From Endomychus coccineus (Eukaryota > Arthropoda > Insecta > Coleoptera > Endomychidae): DNA of 64,000 nt. The notes under the pieces were generated by a model. It was not told where the DNA came from, ran no database searches, and saw only the letters and a list, made by a program, of their open reading frames with translations. Position 1 is the first letter of the stretch, and each line of letters starts with the position of its first letter. The position numbers were made by a program, and so were the translations under genes. Location of the stretch: contig OY294071.1 of assembly GCA_958510875.1 (NCBI GenBank), positions 35,742,581 to 35,806,580 of the forward strand, in the 5' to 3' direction. This document shows, piece after piece, positions 23,216 through 35,785 of this stretch.

Positions 23216-24501
23216 TAGAGTACTTTATAATATTTGTTTGAAGAAACTACTGAGTTATCGAAACTATAGTCACATTTATAGTTATTTTATTTGAATACAT
23301 TTCTCAAATAACGAACCTACGTTGCTACATGTCTAATGAAACAATGGGTTTTTGGAGGCAACCAACGGAGGCACAAACACACTCCTTTATGAACTCTCTT
23401 ATAATGTATTTGTATTCTGAAGTATTCTCTTAGATAGTCTTTTCATCAGCAATCGGTATTTATATAATACGGCTAGTTAACTATTTATGATTGAAGGGGA
23501 TTATAAAAAGAACATATTATATGTTCCTTAATTGTACCACTGGAAATAATTTTCATACTATATGAAGTAGAAGTTATCGATTTTGGATTGACTACCACAT
23601 AATGGCTATTCCGTAATTACTCAATTTGTTAGAACATTTACTCACGTATTTACATAGTTTATCATAAAATCTAAATAGCTCAATATTGAGGAGTCGAGAA
23701 AAGATATATTTTTATGTGTACCATCACGAACACCATATAAAATAGCATTACAAGAATGAAGGAAATATGATTACAACATCAACATGATGAAGCTAATAAG
23801 AATGCTGCCATGAATATTACTGTTAATAATACCATCACTTACAGTTTTAGACTGTAACGTATGAAACTCATCAATTATTACTAGTTCGAAGGCAATTTTT
23901 TGAATTGGATATGAAAATTCTAGGAAACAAGAGTTGAAACCCGAAACATGAATCATTTGTTATTGGAAAACAAAACCACATATTGAAATGTTAATCTAAA
24001 GCATAATTATGGTCATATTTATGAGCATTTCATTCATAAATAAATAGAATCGATTGTATGGGTCATAAACTAATGTTTACATGGAAAATTCCAGTATGTG
24101 AATTAATTCCGCACCATGTGATACCAAACTTGATTTTATTTCATACACACATATTTGTTTTAGTTTTAACGAAAAAACGAATTATGAATAGCGGGGAACT
24201 ATCAAGTTTATTTCGGTTGAAAATTATCCATCAAAACTCAAATGATTATTAGTTAGAGTGACAGATGATATAATTATGATGATTATACCATCATCCTTTC
24301 CCACTCATATTTGTCCAATCTGAAGCACGTTTCGGCGCGATGTAACAATTATAAACCATTATTGAAAAGTGAAATAACTTAAATTAAATTTGATCCTACA
24401 TTATCGTTACAAAATGATCTGGAGAAATTGATAAATAAATGGTACAAAAATGATTTTATACCAATTGAAATGGAAAATAAATTAATTTTCCATAATAGGC
24501 A
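23216..24501. other. AT-rich stretch, nothing recognised
   Basis: No motif-bearing frame or shared repeat was seen. Confidence 0.45.
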
Positions 24502-24625
24502 AATCTTATCCCTTATCCACTAAAAATACTATTAACGTACTGAGGACCTTTCGGCTACTTGGTAGTCGAAAGGTCATCAGTAGTTAAATAGTATTTTAGT
24601 GGATAAGGGTGATTATTTCTTATCA
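24502..24625. mobile_element. Palindromic MITE (about 120 bp)
   Basis: An almost perfect palindrome. 'cccttatccactaaaa' (24510-) is mirrored by 'ttttagtggataaggg' (ending 24609), and the centre 'gaggacctttcggctac' is mirrored by 'gtagtcgaaaggtcatc' around a TTG loop. Each strand shows CTGANGA and GAAA in hammerhead order, but on a fully paired hairpin. Half of the element is found at 2398-2455. Confidence 0.7.
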
Positions 24626-26690
24626 ATAGTAATCAAATACACCTGCAAATTTCTACGTACTTCTCTCTAAAATTTAAAATAGTGTATTTGTAAAAAGGTG
24701 TTTCAATAATTCAATCACAATGGTAAAGCAATGACCTCTTCTATAGTAGTCATAAAATGTTACATTGTACTTACTTGGCACAAAGGGATTTTCGTTGTCC
24801 GTTTTGCCTCGTCCTCGAGATATGACGTTTACAAATATAGAAACATTACTGTGTAGTGGTTTTCTAATATATATTCATATATTTTACACATTAATGAGTT
24901 ACAATTTCAATTATTCGTGTTTCGTTCATTGTTGCAACATAGACATTTATAATTGAAATTAATGCGACAAAGACTCTCAGTGCTTAATACAATTGGGGTA
25001 AGAAATCTCGCGCTTTAGTTAATAACTTATAAATATGTGTTCCTAGAGTTTATCTGAAGATTTATTGTAATACTTATGATAGAAGAGTGCTTTCAATCGG
25101 AGATAAATCAAAATTCGTTGAATGGTATCTATGCTTATATATTTCTATAGTTTCAAATGTCTCTAAATAAGGTCCGTCGCAGAATTTTATTAGGGAAAGT
25201 CCCGATTTTGTGATCGTACGACCGGTTTGTGAGACATGGAAATCATAATGTCCTTCTCCAAATTTGACCCTTCAAGTGCGTCCTTACAGAATCTTAGCTA
25301 TAAATTCAGTTTACATACATTTTTCATCGTGACCGCATCGCAGCCAGAAGGTGCAGATTAGTTAAAATTTGAGAGGAAAAAGGGGATAGTATAAACAAAG
25401 TTATGCTTTATTGTATTTCACATGATAGGTTGATTTTTATGACAGTAGAAAATGCTCGCCCTTGCGTTGACTCATCTATGCTCTCTCATCTGTATTACAC
25501 TTTCCAGCTATCAAATTGGTCTTCTGGAGATTGAGATTGTTACATTTGCCGAATGACTCAAGGAATTAGAGAATTAAGGAAAAATTAGCTCAAGTACATT
25601 GGGTAAATTCCATGTGTACAAGAAAGGTATACAAGGCCTTATTATTTCAGTGATTCTCATGAACCCGTGTTTGAAGGCAGGGTAGAACGAATGTACCGCC
25701 TTAATGACTATCATACAATTAGCTCTCACAGTTGTAAACGAAAGATTTAGAAATTCAAGCCGGTTTCGAATAGTTAATGGTAAATTATTATATGGTTAGG
25801 GTAGGCGACTGGGTAATGACTTTGTACAACACAACGCAGAAACATCGATAGGTCAGCAAGATATATGCCGGGGTCAAAACTAGACATTAGAATAATTAAT
25901 ACTCCCTTCCAACTGTTTTAACAGCCGTTCAAGTAAGCTGAAATTTGTGTTACGCTTAAATGAGAGATTGATGTGAGCAATTAGAAGCACAACGGAATTA
26001 TTAAATTAATCTAAATTGTTCAATTTTAACTCATTTTTCTTGACAGATTTGGTTCTGCTGGCTCATGACATACAAACTTAAAGGGTGTCAGAAGTGAAAA
26101 GAATGCATTTATGTCAGATAACCAACATATAGATCCGCTATGAAATCTATTGATGTTCTAATTGTGAACAATCTTATTTGAATTCTTCCAATTTACCCAT
26201 GACATTTTTGCTGTTTGGAATTTGCTTATGCGCAACTGCAAAAAATCGTTTGATCAATCTAAACTTTTAACGGTCGACGAGCAGTTTGTCGCCTCTTTGG
26301 GACGATGCCCTTTTAGGCAGGATATCTAATCGAAACCTGCGAAATATGATTTCAAAATTTTCGGGCAGCCGCTCATGCCAATACTTCTCTAAATTTGCAG
26401 GTATACAGAGGCACACTTCCTGGTGAGGCAAGAGAGCAAATCTAAGGACATCGCGTTCGCTTGAACCGTATTATAATTATTATAATAGAGGTCGAAGGGT
26501 TACTAGTGATAATTTTTTTCTCATTAGTTCAAGCAGACTCATTGCTGACAGAAAAATATTACATTACATCGTACAATACGCAAAAACAAACCTTCATTTG
26601 GTGTGTCTCGAAATGAAATGAAAGTTCCCAATTTTCTTCTAGATTTGTTTTCACTAGATACATTACTATGGTCAAAGTTATGGTTTACCA
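24626..26690. other. AT-rich stretch without recognised genes
   Basis: No gene, RNA or repeat was recognised. Confidence 0.45.
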
Positions 26691-26717
26691 GGTTCAATAG
26701 TGACAATACGTCCTATA

Positions 26718-26762
26718 GTCTCAGACAGCTGTTTCGCCCTACCATGGGCTCGTCAGTGAGAC
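26718..26762 (-). ncRNA. Type I hammerhead ribozyme, consensus core intact
   Basis: On minus, in order: helix I GTCTCA, core CTGACGA, helix II GCCC/GGGC with loop ATGGTA, GAAA, minimal helix III C-AGCT-G, then TC as the cleavage site (GUC), and helix I TGAGAC. Helix I pairs perfectly (6 of 6) and helix II 4 of 4. All conserved core positions (C3 U4 G5 A6 N7 G8 A9, G12 A13 A14, A15.1-U16.1, H17) are present. A one-base-pair helix III with a 4-nt loop is typical of hammerheads in Penelope-like elements and metazoan retrozyme-like repeats. Cleavage is predicted between the complements of 26724 and 26723. Confidence 0.85.
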
Positions 26763-26864
26763 GAGGCAGACTTGAAGTCACTGATCAACCATCTCCGAAA
26801 ATGATATAATAAAACACCCTGAAAGTATTTGGGGAACCTAGAAGTTACAACATCATCTGCCGGA

Positions 26865-26907
26865 ATCTCATGCGCTCGTCAGTGACAAGGGCGAAACTGT
26901 CTGAGAT
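26865..26907 (+). ncRNA. Rearranged hammerhead motif (micro-inverted core)
   Basis: Helix I arms ATCTCA (26865-26870) and TGAGAT (26902-26907) pair perfectly, and GGGC-GAAA-C..GTC is present (26889-26901). Where CTGACGA should follow helix I, the sequence holds its reverse complement, GCTCGTCAGTG (26874-26884). The core strand has therefore been inverted in place and this copy should be inactive. Confidence 0.6.
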
Positions 26908-26920
26908 TATAGGGTTTCTA

Positions 26921-28649
26921 ACACGAAATGTGTTTGTATTTCACTATACAATACTATGGTGTCCTACATTCCCAAATAGACTGGGATGGTATAATTATCG
27001 CCCTGGAAGCATCACGAGAAAAAAATATCCATCAAACATGCTTAAAACCCAGTAATCATATTGAGCTATAATCAGATAAGTCGATAATGCCGACGAATTA
27101 TTAAGATAATTGCCAGAAGTATCACATGATGACATAATCTACACGAATAGGTTAGACATCCAGAATGGGAATATGAAAGCTCCTGACGTCGACATTTGCT
27201 TTTATTCAAATTTGAAAGAGACCTCGCGCCCATGAAGCCTACTGCCAAAAATCATCAAATCATGAACTCTGACTAATTGCGGCATTCAAAACTCTAAGAC
27301 TTCTTCATGTTCTGAGACAACAGAGGAGTCTAGGAAATGTGGTAGGTGTTACAAGAGCTTTGGAAGACACGGGTTAGCAGCAATAAATGTTGCGACTGTG
27401 TTGCTAATAAGTAGCGTGAAGAAATGAGAATTCATTCATCTAGGTATCTTTTTTCTTTACTGAGATTTTCATGTTATAGAAGTTTATGTTGAGTTATTGT
27501 GCCACTATTAGTGTTCAAAATTCAGTAGTTTAGAGGTTTTTCAGTTGTTCTGTATGTTGTTTTATCTATTTAACATTAACTAAGTTTATTTACAAGGCTA
27601 GTATAAGAGAAAATCAGAGAGATACCACAGTGACTTACTTCACTTAAGTTCTTGCGAAGATTTCAGAAATAATCTATACAATTTCAGAAGCTTAGGTGTT
27701 AAGGGTAAAAACATTTGGCTGAGGAAGTGTTTTTACATTTGTGCTAGACCAGTTTGATACGAAATGCTGATGTTATTAGTTGTGGTAATAGCTGTTTATA
27801 ATGTTCAGGGGCGAGATGTTTAAGTTGTCTGTATATAAATAGCGTGCTCACGTTCTATCTAATACCTCTAATTCATAGTTACACAAACTGTTAAATATCG
27901 AATCTGCATCGAACTAAATAAACTATCCCTACACCTGTTACGAATTGAAAATCTATAATCCATACTCTACAAAATCCCTAATTGATAAATTATCATTAAT
28001 GCTTTGGTTATTTTGAAATATACCTAGAACAAATATTACTGTTAGATTAAATCTCGTAATGAAATTGAAATTAGTGCAGATAAGACCGCCCAAATGTTTT
28101 ATGAAGGTGATATTCCGAATGAGTAATTAGTTTAGTTGTAGCTTAGTTTAAACTGGAATTGCTATATCTAACTAACCCATTCAGCTCTAATGCGATGATT
28201 GATGCCCGCCGCTTACTTTCATCAACGTATATCAATTATGGACAAATTATACCCGAATATTAATTCACTCCTCATGAATAGTAATATGTATTATAGACCT
28301 CAAACCCCAAAATATGTAATCAATAATATTCTGGAGGTTAATATATGAATGCGCGACTTCATTCTTGGTTTCTACTAATATAATCAAACAAAGAAACTGA
28401 GTATTTCTTGAACAACCACGTCTCTGGCGGAAGTTCAATTAGATATAATTTATTTATGAATGGAGGAACAAATTGAAAATATTTATGAAGTAAAACTCAG
28501 ATGACACAAAATGATGCAGCAATTCTTGTTTCAATTTTTTGAAGTCATACGAAGTATTATAATCGTTATACCATCCTCCATTAGTTTTATATTAAACAAC
28601 AAATATATCATTACTTCCAACTTTATTATTATATGAGAAACGTGAATCA
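26921..28649. other. AT-rich stretch without recognised genes
   Basis: Nothing was recognised. Confidence 0.45.
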
Positions 28650-29465
28650 CTTTTATCATCTTACTAGACACTAATCTAAATTGGGAATATCATATTAGTG
28701 ACTTGATAAAAAAACTGAACTCTGCATGCTATCTTCTTAGATATGTAAAGAATTATATATCAATTAACCAGCTACGTACCTTTTATTACGCCTACGTAAA
28801 CTCTCTGCTCAGTTATGGAATTATTTTCTGGGGTTCGTCACCTTACCTACATAATGTTTTCATAACTCATAAGAGAATTTTACGCATAATGGTACAAGTA
28901 TCCCGACAAACTTCTTGTAAACCACTGTTTATTAATTATAACATCATGTCCTTACCATCTTTATACATATACAGATTAGCTTTATTTACACATAGGAATA
29001 TTAGTTTATTTACTAAAAATGAAGACTTTAACGTTCATAATATGAAAACCAGGCATTGCACGTCCCTAAGTGTACCATGTCATACTACTGCGAGATATGA
29101 AAAAGGACCTTACTATAGAGAATAGAAATCTACAATGCACTACCCGATTTTTTGACTTCAATTGTTGACTATAATGGATTTAAATGTCAGCTAAAGTCTT
29201 ATGTACTAAAGAAATGTTTTTATTCACTTGATGAACTTTTTTTAACTTTAATATGCTGGTACTACTGATTCTAATTTCAATATGTGTTTTTAATTTTAAT
29301 TAAATATACTAATTTTAATTACTTGGTATCTTAGTATTATTTCTATCATTATATTATTTTATTATAGTTATTATTAATGTCTAAGTATTAAGTATTGACT
29401 ATGCTCATGTTCATTTATTGTATGAATTTACAGCAATGAAGTACTATCTATCTATCTATCAACCA
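28650..29465 (+). pseudogene. Non-LTR element of the CR1/L2 assemblage, 3' end with (TATC)n tail
   Basis: It starts FIILLDTNLNWEYHISDLIK, then 'KLNSACYLLRYVKNY', 'LRTFYYAYVNSLLSYGIIFW' and GSSPYLHNVFITHKRILRIM (the RT thumb: '(Y/F)YALFxSxLxYGIxFWG..VFxLQKRAIRI'), 'CKPLFINYNIMSLPSLYIY', and in a shifted frame 'IEIYNALPDFLTSI' with 'LKSYVLKKCFYSLDELF'. The main frame is open for 140 codons (28703-29125), with one shift near 29115. A 'ctatctatctatctatc' tail (29443-29460) marks the 3' terminus. This is a different family from the BS-like copies and looks better preserved. Confidence 0.8.
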
Positions 29466-29489
29466 TCTTCCTGACTAGTACCTCGACCA

Positions 29490-29690
29490 CATCCTACTCT
29501 AATAACAGGTCAGAATACTGATGACTCATCGCATCGTGACGTCACAGAGTTAGATCTACACCATATTCGGTATCTATTTGATCACCACGATTATTTTGTT
29601 GATTTGTGTTTACTCATGTTATTTTGTGGTGTTAAAAAAGAATTCTAAAATACTATTAACACGTGTTTTCTACGTACCCTAAAGTAGTTA
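29490..29690 (+). repeat. ~200-bp dispersed repeat, copy 1
   Basis: It shares 'aatactgatgactcatcgca', 'gagttagatctacac', 'tgtgtttactca.gttattttgt' and 'gttttcta.gtac' in the same order with 35490-35700. The 35.5-kb copy is followed by a THAP-like frame, so this may be the 5' end of a P-element-like transposon. That link is inference. Confidence 0.6.
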
Positions 29691-31024
29691 CATACGGAAC
29701 AACAGGAGCTATATGGAATGGAGAGTCCAAATTTTAATTATACCGTTATATATTGCCAACTGTGAAATATTTAAATAATATTAATGTTTGTATGAAAAGG
29801 TGAATTTGTTAAATATTTCATTAAGTATACAAAACTAACATAACTCTTTTCATAATCAATTTGGATTATTGCCGTAATGAAACTTATTGTAGAGCGTAAC
29901 ATATACAATATAACCCCACTTTTATTAAGTTTGTTAACGCATCATAAATCGAAAAAAAATAATCTATTTTTAGTACTATACGGAACAATAACACGCAAAC
30001 ACAAACATATTTTAGAAATGCATATAACTAAAGCATTTTGTAGGACGAATATAAGCAATAAAAGATAAGATCAGTATTAATGTGGACTGCCTTTGCAGTT
30101 GGTTACAAACATCATAAGAATAATTCTTGGGTTCCGGATGGATTTCGCGTCACAGTAGAATGACTTAATGCCGACGTTCCTCCAATCCTTACAGATGACA
30201 TCTTCAGTGCAAGCTGGAGGCTTGAACTGAAACTGAAACAGTTTCAGTTCAAGCCTTTGGAGAAATTGATTATTCAATGCCCGTTATCACATATTTAAGT
30301 GTTTAAGTGACTATTGCTCATATACTGCAAGAAAAAAATTAAATATAAAGTATATTAGTTGAATTTGGTTCCATCATAGGTGGTTATCTCATCTTAAAAT
30401 GCTGTGAGCTATTTAATTATATTTTTAATGAATTATTAAAGAATCACGAATAATTATTATATTTCCAAATGAACGTACGTTTCTTTGAAACTCACTTTTA
30501 AAGCATATAACAGGAGAGAACTATCTTCAAAATTTTGTTGGTTGTTATTATATATTATTTGGTTGATGAAGGACACCATTTAAGGACTTCTTAATGTTTT
30601 TGGTCAAGACTCATGTATTTGAGTAAAGAATTACCGTAAGATTGAAGCGCCGTTCACAGTTGCAATGGGCTCCTGAAAATTTAACGCCCGCAATTCACCG
30701 CCAGCAATTAATCGCTGGCAGTTTACCTCCGCGTTTACCGCATAAGCATTTTATAGCGCACAAATGATGGTCAGTATATTCTACCGTCTAGAAGCAATGA
30801 AATGTATATGGTCAAATCATAAAAAGTTATTCCTTATTTAAGTTCCTGCTTTGCTATGGTCATCATATCATCATATTTTTGGAACTCTATGAACTTGAGA
30901 GAGAAATTGACGGAAATGAAAAATATATGGAAATATGTAATTTAATAGGTAGCACTTCGCACTAACAACTGCATTATTCTATCGTACTGAAAATTAACAT
31001 ACGGTTGTCCTCGGGTATAGAAAC
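29691..31024. other. AT-rich stretch; hairpins at 30.22 and 30.70 kb
   Basis: No gene was recognised. It contains the perfect hairpin listed separately and a shorter one, GCCAGC..GCTGGC (about 30700-30720), in a GC-richer patch. Confidence 0.4.
30219..30255. repeat. Perfect 17-bp hairpin with AAA loop
   Basis: GGCTTGAACTGAAACTG (30219-30235), AAA, then CAGTTTCAGTTCAAGCC (30239-30255), its exact reverse complement. There is no T-run for a Pol III end and no larger miRNA-like arm, so it is simply a perfect short palindrome. Confidence 0.85.
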
Positions 31025-31870
31025 AATTCTTCATTGCTTGTCAGCTTAGAGTCTTCTGTAAAAGCTATGACTACGATGCGTTATAAGAAAGGAATCAACA
31101 TTGAGCTCATCCAATATCTAGGGAGCTACAAAACCGGCAATATTCCTTTCGTCAGGAGAGATCAACAGAAAACAATACGTCCGCTTCTGACACCAGGAGC
31201 TTGTTCGGAAACTTTAGGTTTACCACCCCAACTTTGTCGTTCACTATCAAGTTTTCTCTCAAATAAACGCTTAATATGGATGTTTCGTCGGACTCTCGCC
31301 CGATACAATGGCTATTAGCGCTGGTGTTCTACAGGCTCAAACTTTATTTCTGCTCCATATTAAAGATCTGTTGGAAGAGACCTCCTGTCCCGTCCACTGT
31401 CTCACTAGAGCCCCTATCATCAAATGAACCCAGATGAGCGAGACAGGCCAGTACAATGAGTGAGGATCTGGCGGAATTTTCTAAATCGTGATAGGATAAT
31501 CTAGTAGAGTTTAATGAATCTAAGACTCAAGGTTCTATTTTCCCCAGGAAGTCGGATCCCATAATGCCCAATATGATGATGATTAAATCCTCCATATCCG
31601 TAGTCGGTATCACCAACAACAACACCTTTCCATGGGACGTTCATGTGAGATCCATTGCAAAAACATGGTTCTCTATTTCGACCAGTCCTGGAGTTCAGCT
31701 CTCACATGCACGCTGAAGCTCTTGGACTCTATTCAGAAGAGATTCGTCGTTGGTGATTCGTCTGTTACTCCACCACAAAAGATTTCAGGTAGCCAGGTTG
31801 TCACCCTTCCGCTGTGTGGTCTGCCTAGTCCTAAATCCGGCCCTGGTGTTATCTACCGTAGTAACTCGGG
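31025..31870 (+). pseudogene. CR1/Jockey-group element, rearranged RT and C-terminal part
   Basis: Pieces in order: 'INIELIQYLGSY' (the RT 'IN..LI.YL..' block, also at 21.06 kb), 'LPPQLCRSLSSFLSNKRLIW', 'TLFLLHIKDLLEETSCPVH', 'VRSIAKTW', 'LTCTLKLLDSIQKRFV' and 'PKSGP'. Deletions between them remove the catalytic motif. Frames 31034-31318 and 31632-32030 are partly in this element. Confidence 0.7.
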
Positions 31871-33790
31871 CCGCACCATTGAATTTCCGATTATTTTGAC
31901 ATTTGCAATAAATTTTTGCTTAATACTATTTGTTTTTATGAAACTAATGTGTACTAAAGCACAATTTCGATTTTTCTTTTTCCGATTTGAGAAATTTCGC
32001 CCACACGATGCTTTCACAAACTCAAAATAAAAATGATACATTAAATAAGAAAAGTTTGTTATTGTAACATATTATAAGCCCCCCACTTGCCTAAAACATC
32101 CTACTTAAGTTGCTGGCCGCGAATTTAGGTGGATGAACGCTCCTAGACTCAGTTGCAATATGTGAGCATGGTTATTTATTAGTATTCTTTTGATAAGTTT
32201 TATGGTGAAAGTTTCCTCCGTGGACGGAAACAGGAATGTAATACACGTACGTTTTGTAAATAAACTGCCGTTCAGTCTACCCTGAATTCTGGCAACATCT
32301 GCAACGCTAGAGGGTAGCGGGAATAAGATCGGGTTATTAATTAATCATTACCAACAATACCTTTCATTACTATGACGAATACAGGAATCTGCGTTAGTGC
32401 GTATCGGGTTTTGAACGGGAATCGCAATATCAGTTTTCAGTTATAAATACGATCTTGAATGCTATCTATGGTCGTAGCATGTTGAATAATTCAAGCAGCC
32501 CTCAAAATTAGGACTAAGAACTCAACAAACCTATTGGAATTGCTTTGGGACATTCCATTATCAATTTGGTAAACATTAAAATATACAGTACTTCAATTCA
32601 ATAGCCAGATATGTCAGTAATTCTCATTCAACATTTGGTTTCCCACGGAAGGACAGTTTGAAATAAAAATGAATTAGAGTAATTCATTGTTTCATTTCCA
32701 ATTTATGTTCTATTGCCTAGATTCAATATTTGCTAATACCTTTTATGCAACCAATAAAAAATTAAAACGACCAAAATTAGTATTAAATTTTCCAATAAAT
32801 TTCATAATTTCCTCTTATTAAACTTGTCAACTATTTATTTCATTTAAAATTAGAATCATGATTATTCATTATTTGTTGTTAGGGCTATTTCAAATGGACA
32901 AACTAGGTAGGTTTAGAAATTATCGTCGAATGACCCCTTGGGGGCCAGGACCGGTGAGGCTTTATATGTTATGAATGATCCTGACAACCCCACGAATCGA
33001 ATCCCACAAACATTTTTCGATGCTGATCTACATGTCTTTTTTTTATTATAGCTGAAATCCCGGCTCATTGCCTGGACTATATGATATTTCTGTTACTCAA
33101 GTTATTGAAACCGATAAAAGATTAAATGTCCTGAGTATCCTTAAGCTTAGTTAGATCTTTTATGTTCGGAAATTTTTCATTCAAAGATAATTCTTTCTCG
33201 GAAGGCTAGGAAAGTGATATTAATTGCCCAGAAAACTTAGTATTACGTTATTGACAGTGAATAAATATGTCTGAATCTTTAGATTCGTTATTCTCATTCA
33301 ATCAATAAGTTTATCAACAATTGCTAACACTGCAAATCATTATTTGTAGTTGCTGAAGCAGCTGCCTTACACTAGTACACTTCAGTAGTTTATTTACATC
33401 TATTGTATATTTTAACTTTTTATATTTTGGAATAACATTGAGGCATATCTCATTTTCAATCAATCAATATCCAGTCAATACGAATACGGATTTATTTGTT
33501 TTCGTCAATCAAAGCTTGTATTCAAAGAATTTATTTCAAAAACAGAACAATGTATGATAAATATTCAACGTACAATAAACCCAGTCAGGCAATAATGAAT
33601 GAAATTTCTCATATATTTCATCCAATATTTTCACAAACAAACATCAAAATATCTGACAATATAATCATTCTTTGCCAAAATTCAAAGGGAATCATTATTA
33701 TAGAAATTTTTCTTGAAGGACATGGTGTCGTTAAGTGCCATCGCCTTCCTTGAAGAAGTACCTCCTGGGTAACGTGTGAAGCATCGCTTG
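31871..33790. other. AT-rich stretch without recognised genes
   Basis: Nothing was recognised. The 85-aa plus frame 33496-33753 has no motif. Confidence 0.45.
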
Positions 33791-33950
33791 ATATTTTACA
33801 TTATATACAATGAAACTTCTATTAACTGACACCCCTACACGACGGAAACCTACACTGAACGGACAATTTTCAATCACCGCACATTCCATATGTGGGTACA
33901 TAGCTGAGACACCCCTTAACAACGGACCCTCCTCACAATGATTCCGAACG
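33791..33950. mobile_element. Possible pogo/Tigger-like terminal fragment
   Basis: Repeats of an 'acgga'-type phrase ('gaaacttctattaactgaca', 'cactgaacggaca', 'aacaacggaccctcc') resemble the inverted termini of pogo/Tigger elements, in which 'aaacctctNtaacggacac' patterns are known. No transposase is present. The minus frame across it is a shadow. Confidence 0.3.
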
Positions 33951-35489
33951 AAATTTACCTATATTTTGCTATTAATTGCTTTGCAATTTCACGTGCCCAC
34001 AACGGGAATGAGGCAATAATTATGAACACTTAAAACTATTAAACATTTTGGAAAATATTTGGAGAAGGCTAATATTGGACAAAAAATATGTCTCTGATTG
34101 ATTCATGATTGAGTATTTGATTTGTCCATCAGCTTTATCGAATTGGAAATTTTGTATTCATACATTGCTTGAATAAACAATCGCGAGGTACCACAAACTC
34201 GGACGGAAATTTCAATATGAAACTAGCGGATTGATAGAAAATTTGTTGGTAAACTTTACAAGCAGCCCTATAGTTTTGGGGTTTTTGTTTATTGAGCTCC
34301 TCGATGAATTCAGTACTGAAACTAGCATGTCAACATGTATGATATTAGCTTGTAACCTGTCCCAAGATTCATTCTAATCAGTACTCCCTTCATCGGCCAG
34401 ATTATTGGATTTAGTTGTATATGACACTTGGTGGTTTTCGCAATTCGATGTTTTATTTACTATCTTATCTCGTTCTTGCAGACCATGCGTGAGTGTCCAA
34501 TTTTCATAGTTTTTTTCATGTGAAGTTTCGTATATGTATTGTTTCACATTTCCAATAAATGTAAGTTCCCCAAAGACGGTATATAAGTTTCCGAATTTCT
34601 CGATATTCAGTAAGAATTAATTCCCCCATGACGGACCACTTAGAGACATATATTCTTAAAATAGCAATGCCCCAAAGGTTCAATATATGTAGTTGAGTCA
34701 TGCAGGTTGATAAAGTTCCTAATCTACATAATACATCATTGAACAATTCCCAATAGTGACTAGATAAAGGCTCTTGACATGCAGAAGTACCGCAGGTTTG
34801 AAGAGTGTTGCAAAACAGGCATTATGAAGGACATTATATTGAATAGCTTAGTTGGATAGAAAGGAAAGTTGTAACCCGGAGAGGCTAGTCTGAATAGCAT
34901 CCTCGTACAGCTTCCAAGTGTTTCTCGAGTAAGTTTTCGACGACATTATGTAAATGCCGAAATGCCGTCTACAACTTACTATCACTGGACGGATCAGTAG
35001 TGGACTATTCCAACTTATACAAAGAATGGACCTGATAATAGTTAAGGGATAAATTGTTTATGACTTTTCACGACACAGTACTCCTAAAACATGGAACAAA
35101 ATTCGACATCTGGGAGAAAAACGTAAGAAGCAGGATAATTTCATTAGGTCTGAAGAGCCTGCTTTCATGCTTGTTCGATATTTTTGAGTTTCCTTCGAAT
35201 GAAGACTCTCTAAACATAATACACTAAGTGAAAAGTATGGGAAATGTTGTCTAGATGAAGATCTCGAACTTAAAAAACATTGCCACTCCATAACATTGGT
35301 GAATGAATATTCCTGTCAGTACAACGTTCTCAAACGTAGCATCAAACAACTGAAGCAATATTCAGACGGAATTGTTTGGAAGGCTTGACTGATTCATCAC
35401 TTCACAAGTATCATCTAATCAGAAATGCGAATCCTCATACAAAGTTTCGTGTACCAGCGTAAATCTAGATGAAAGATTCACTTCAGACT
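33951..35489. other. AT-rich stretch without recognised genes
   Basis: Nothing was recognised. Confidence 0.45.
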
Positions 35490-35700
35490 GTTATCTCAAA
35501 TAACAGGTTGGAATACTGATGACTCATCGCATCATGACGTCACTGAGTTAGATCTACACAATACGCAGGTCCCCTTTTGATATCCACGTGTGTCTGGTTG
35601 TTTTGTGTTTACTCACGTTATTTTGTACGAATTAAGAAGCATTTTGAGTGGGAGTCTTCTGAAAGAACTATAAAAAATTGTTTTCTATGTACGTTTCTTC
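35490..35700 (+). repeat. ~200-bp dispersed repeat, copy 2
   Basis: Same repeat as 29490-29690, about 75-80% similar by eye. It is followed directly by frames with lightly basic content and a THAP-like stretch. Confidence 0.6.
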
Positions 35701-35785
35701 CATTTTTTGGTCTCGACGAGGGATTTAAGCGCATCACGAACCATAGCGTACGTGAAATCGTAGCTCTTTTCCGGATTTTATTAAG

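Larger units (their letters stand above)
26691..26920. repeat. Element with two outward-facing hammerhead ends
   Basis: An intact-looking hammerhead on minus (26718-26762) faces left and a rearranged one on plus (26865-26907) faces right, separated by about 100 bp. Both ends carry helix I arms and a following 'ctatagg' or 'ttatagg'. The arrangement is the same as in the element at 9.2-9.6 kb but the sequence family is different. Confidence 0.65.
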
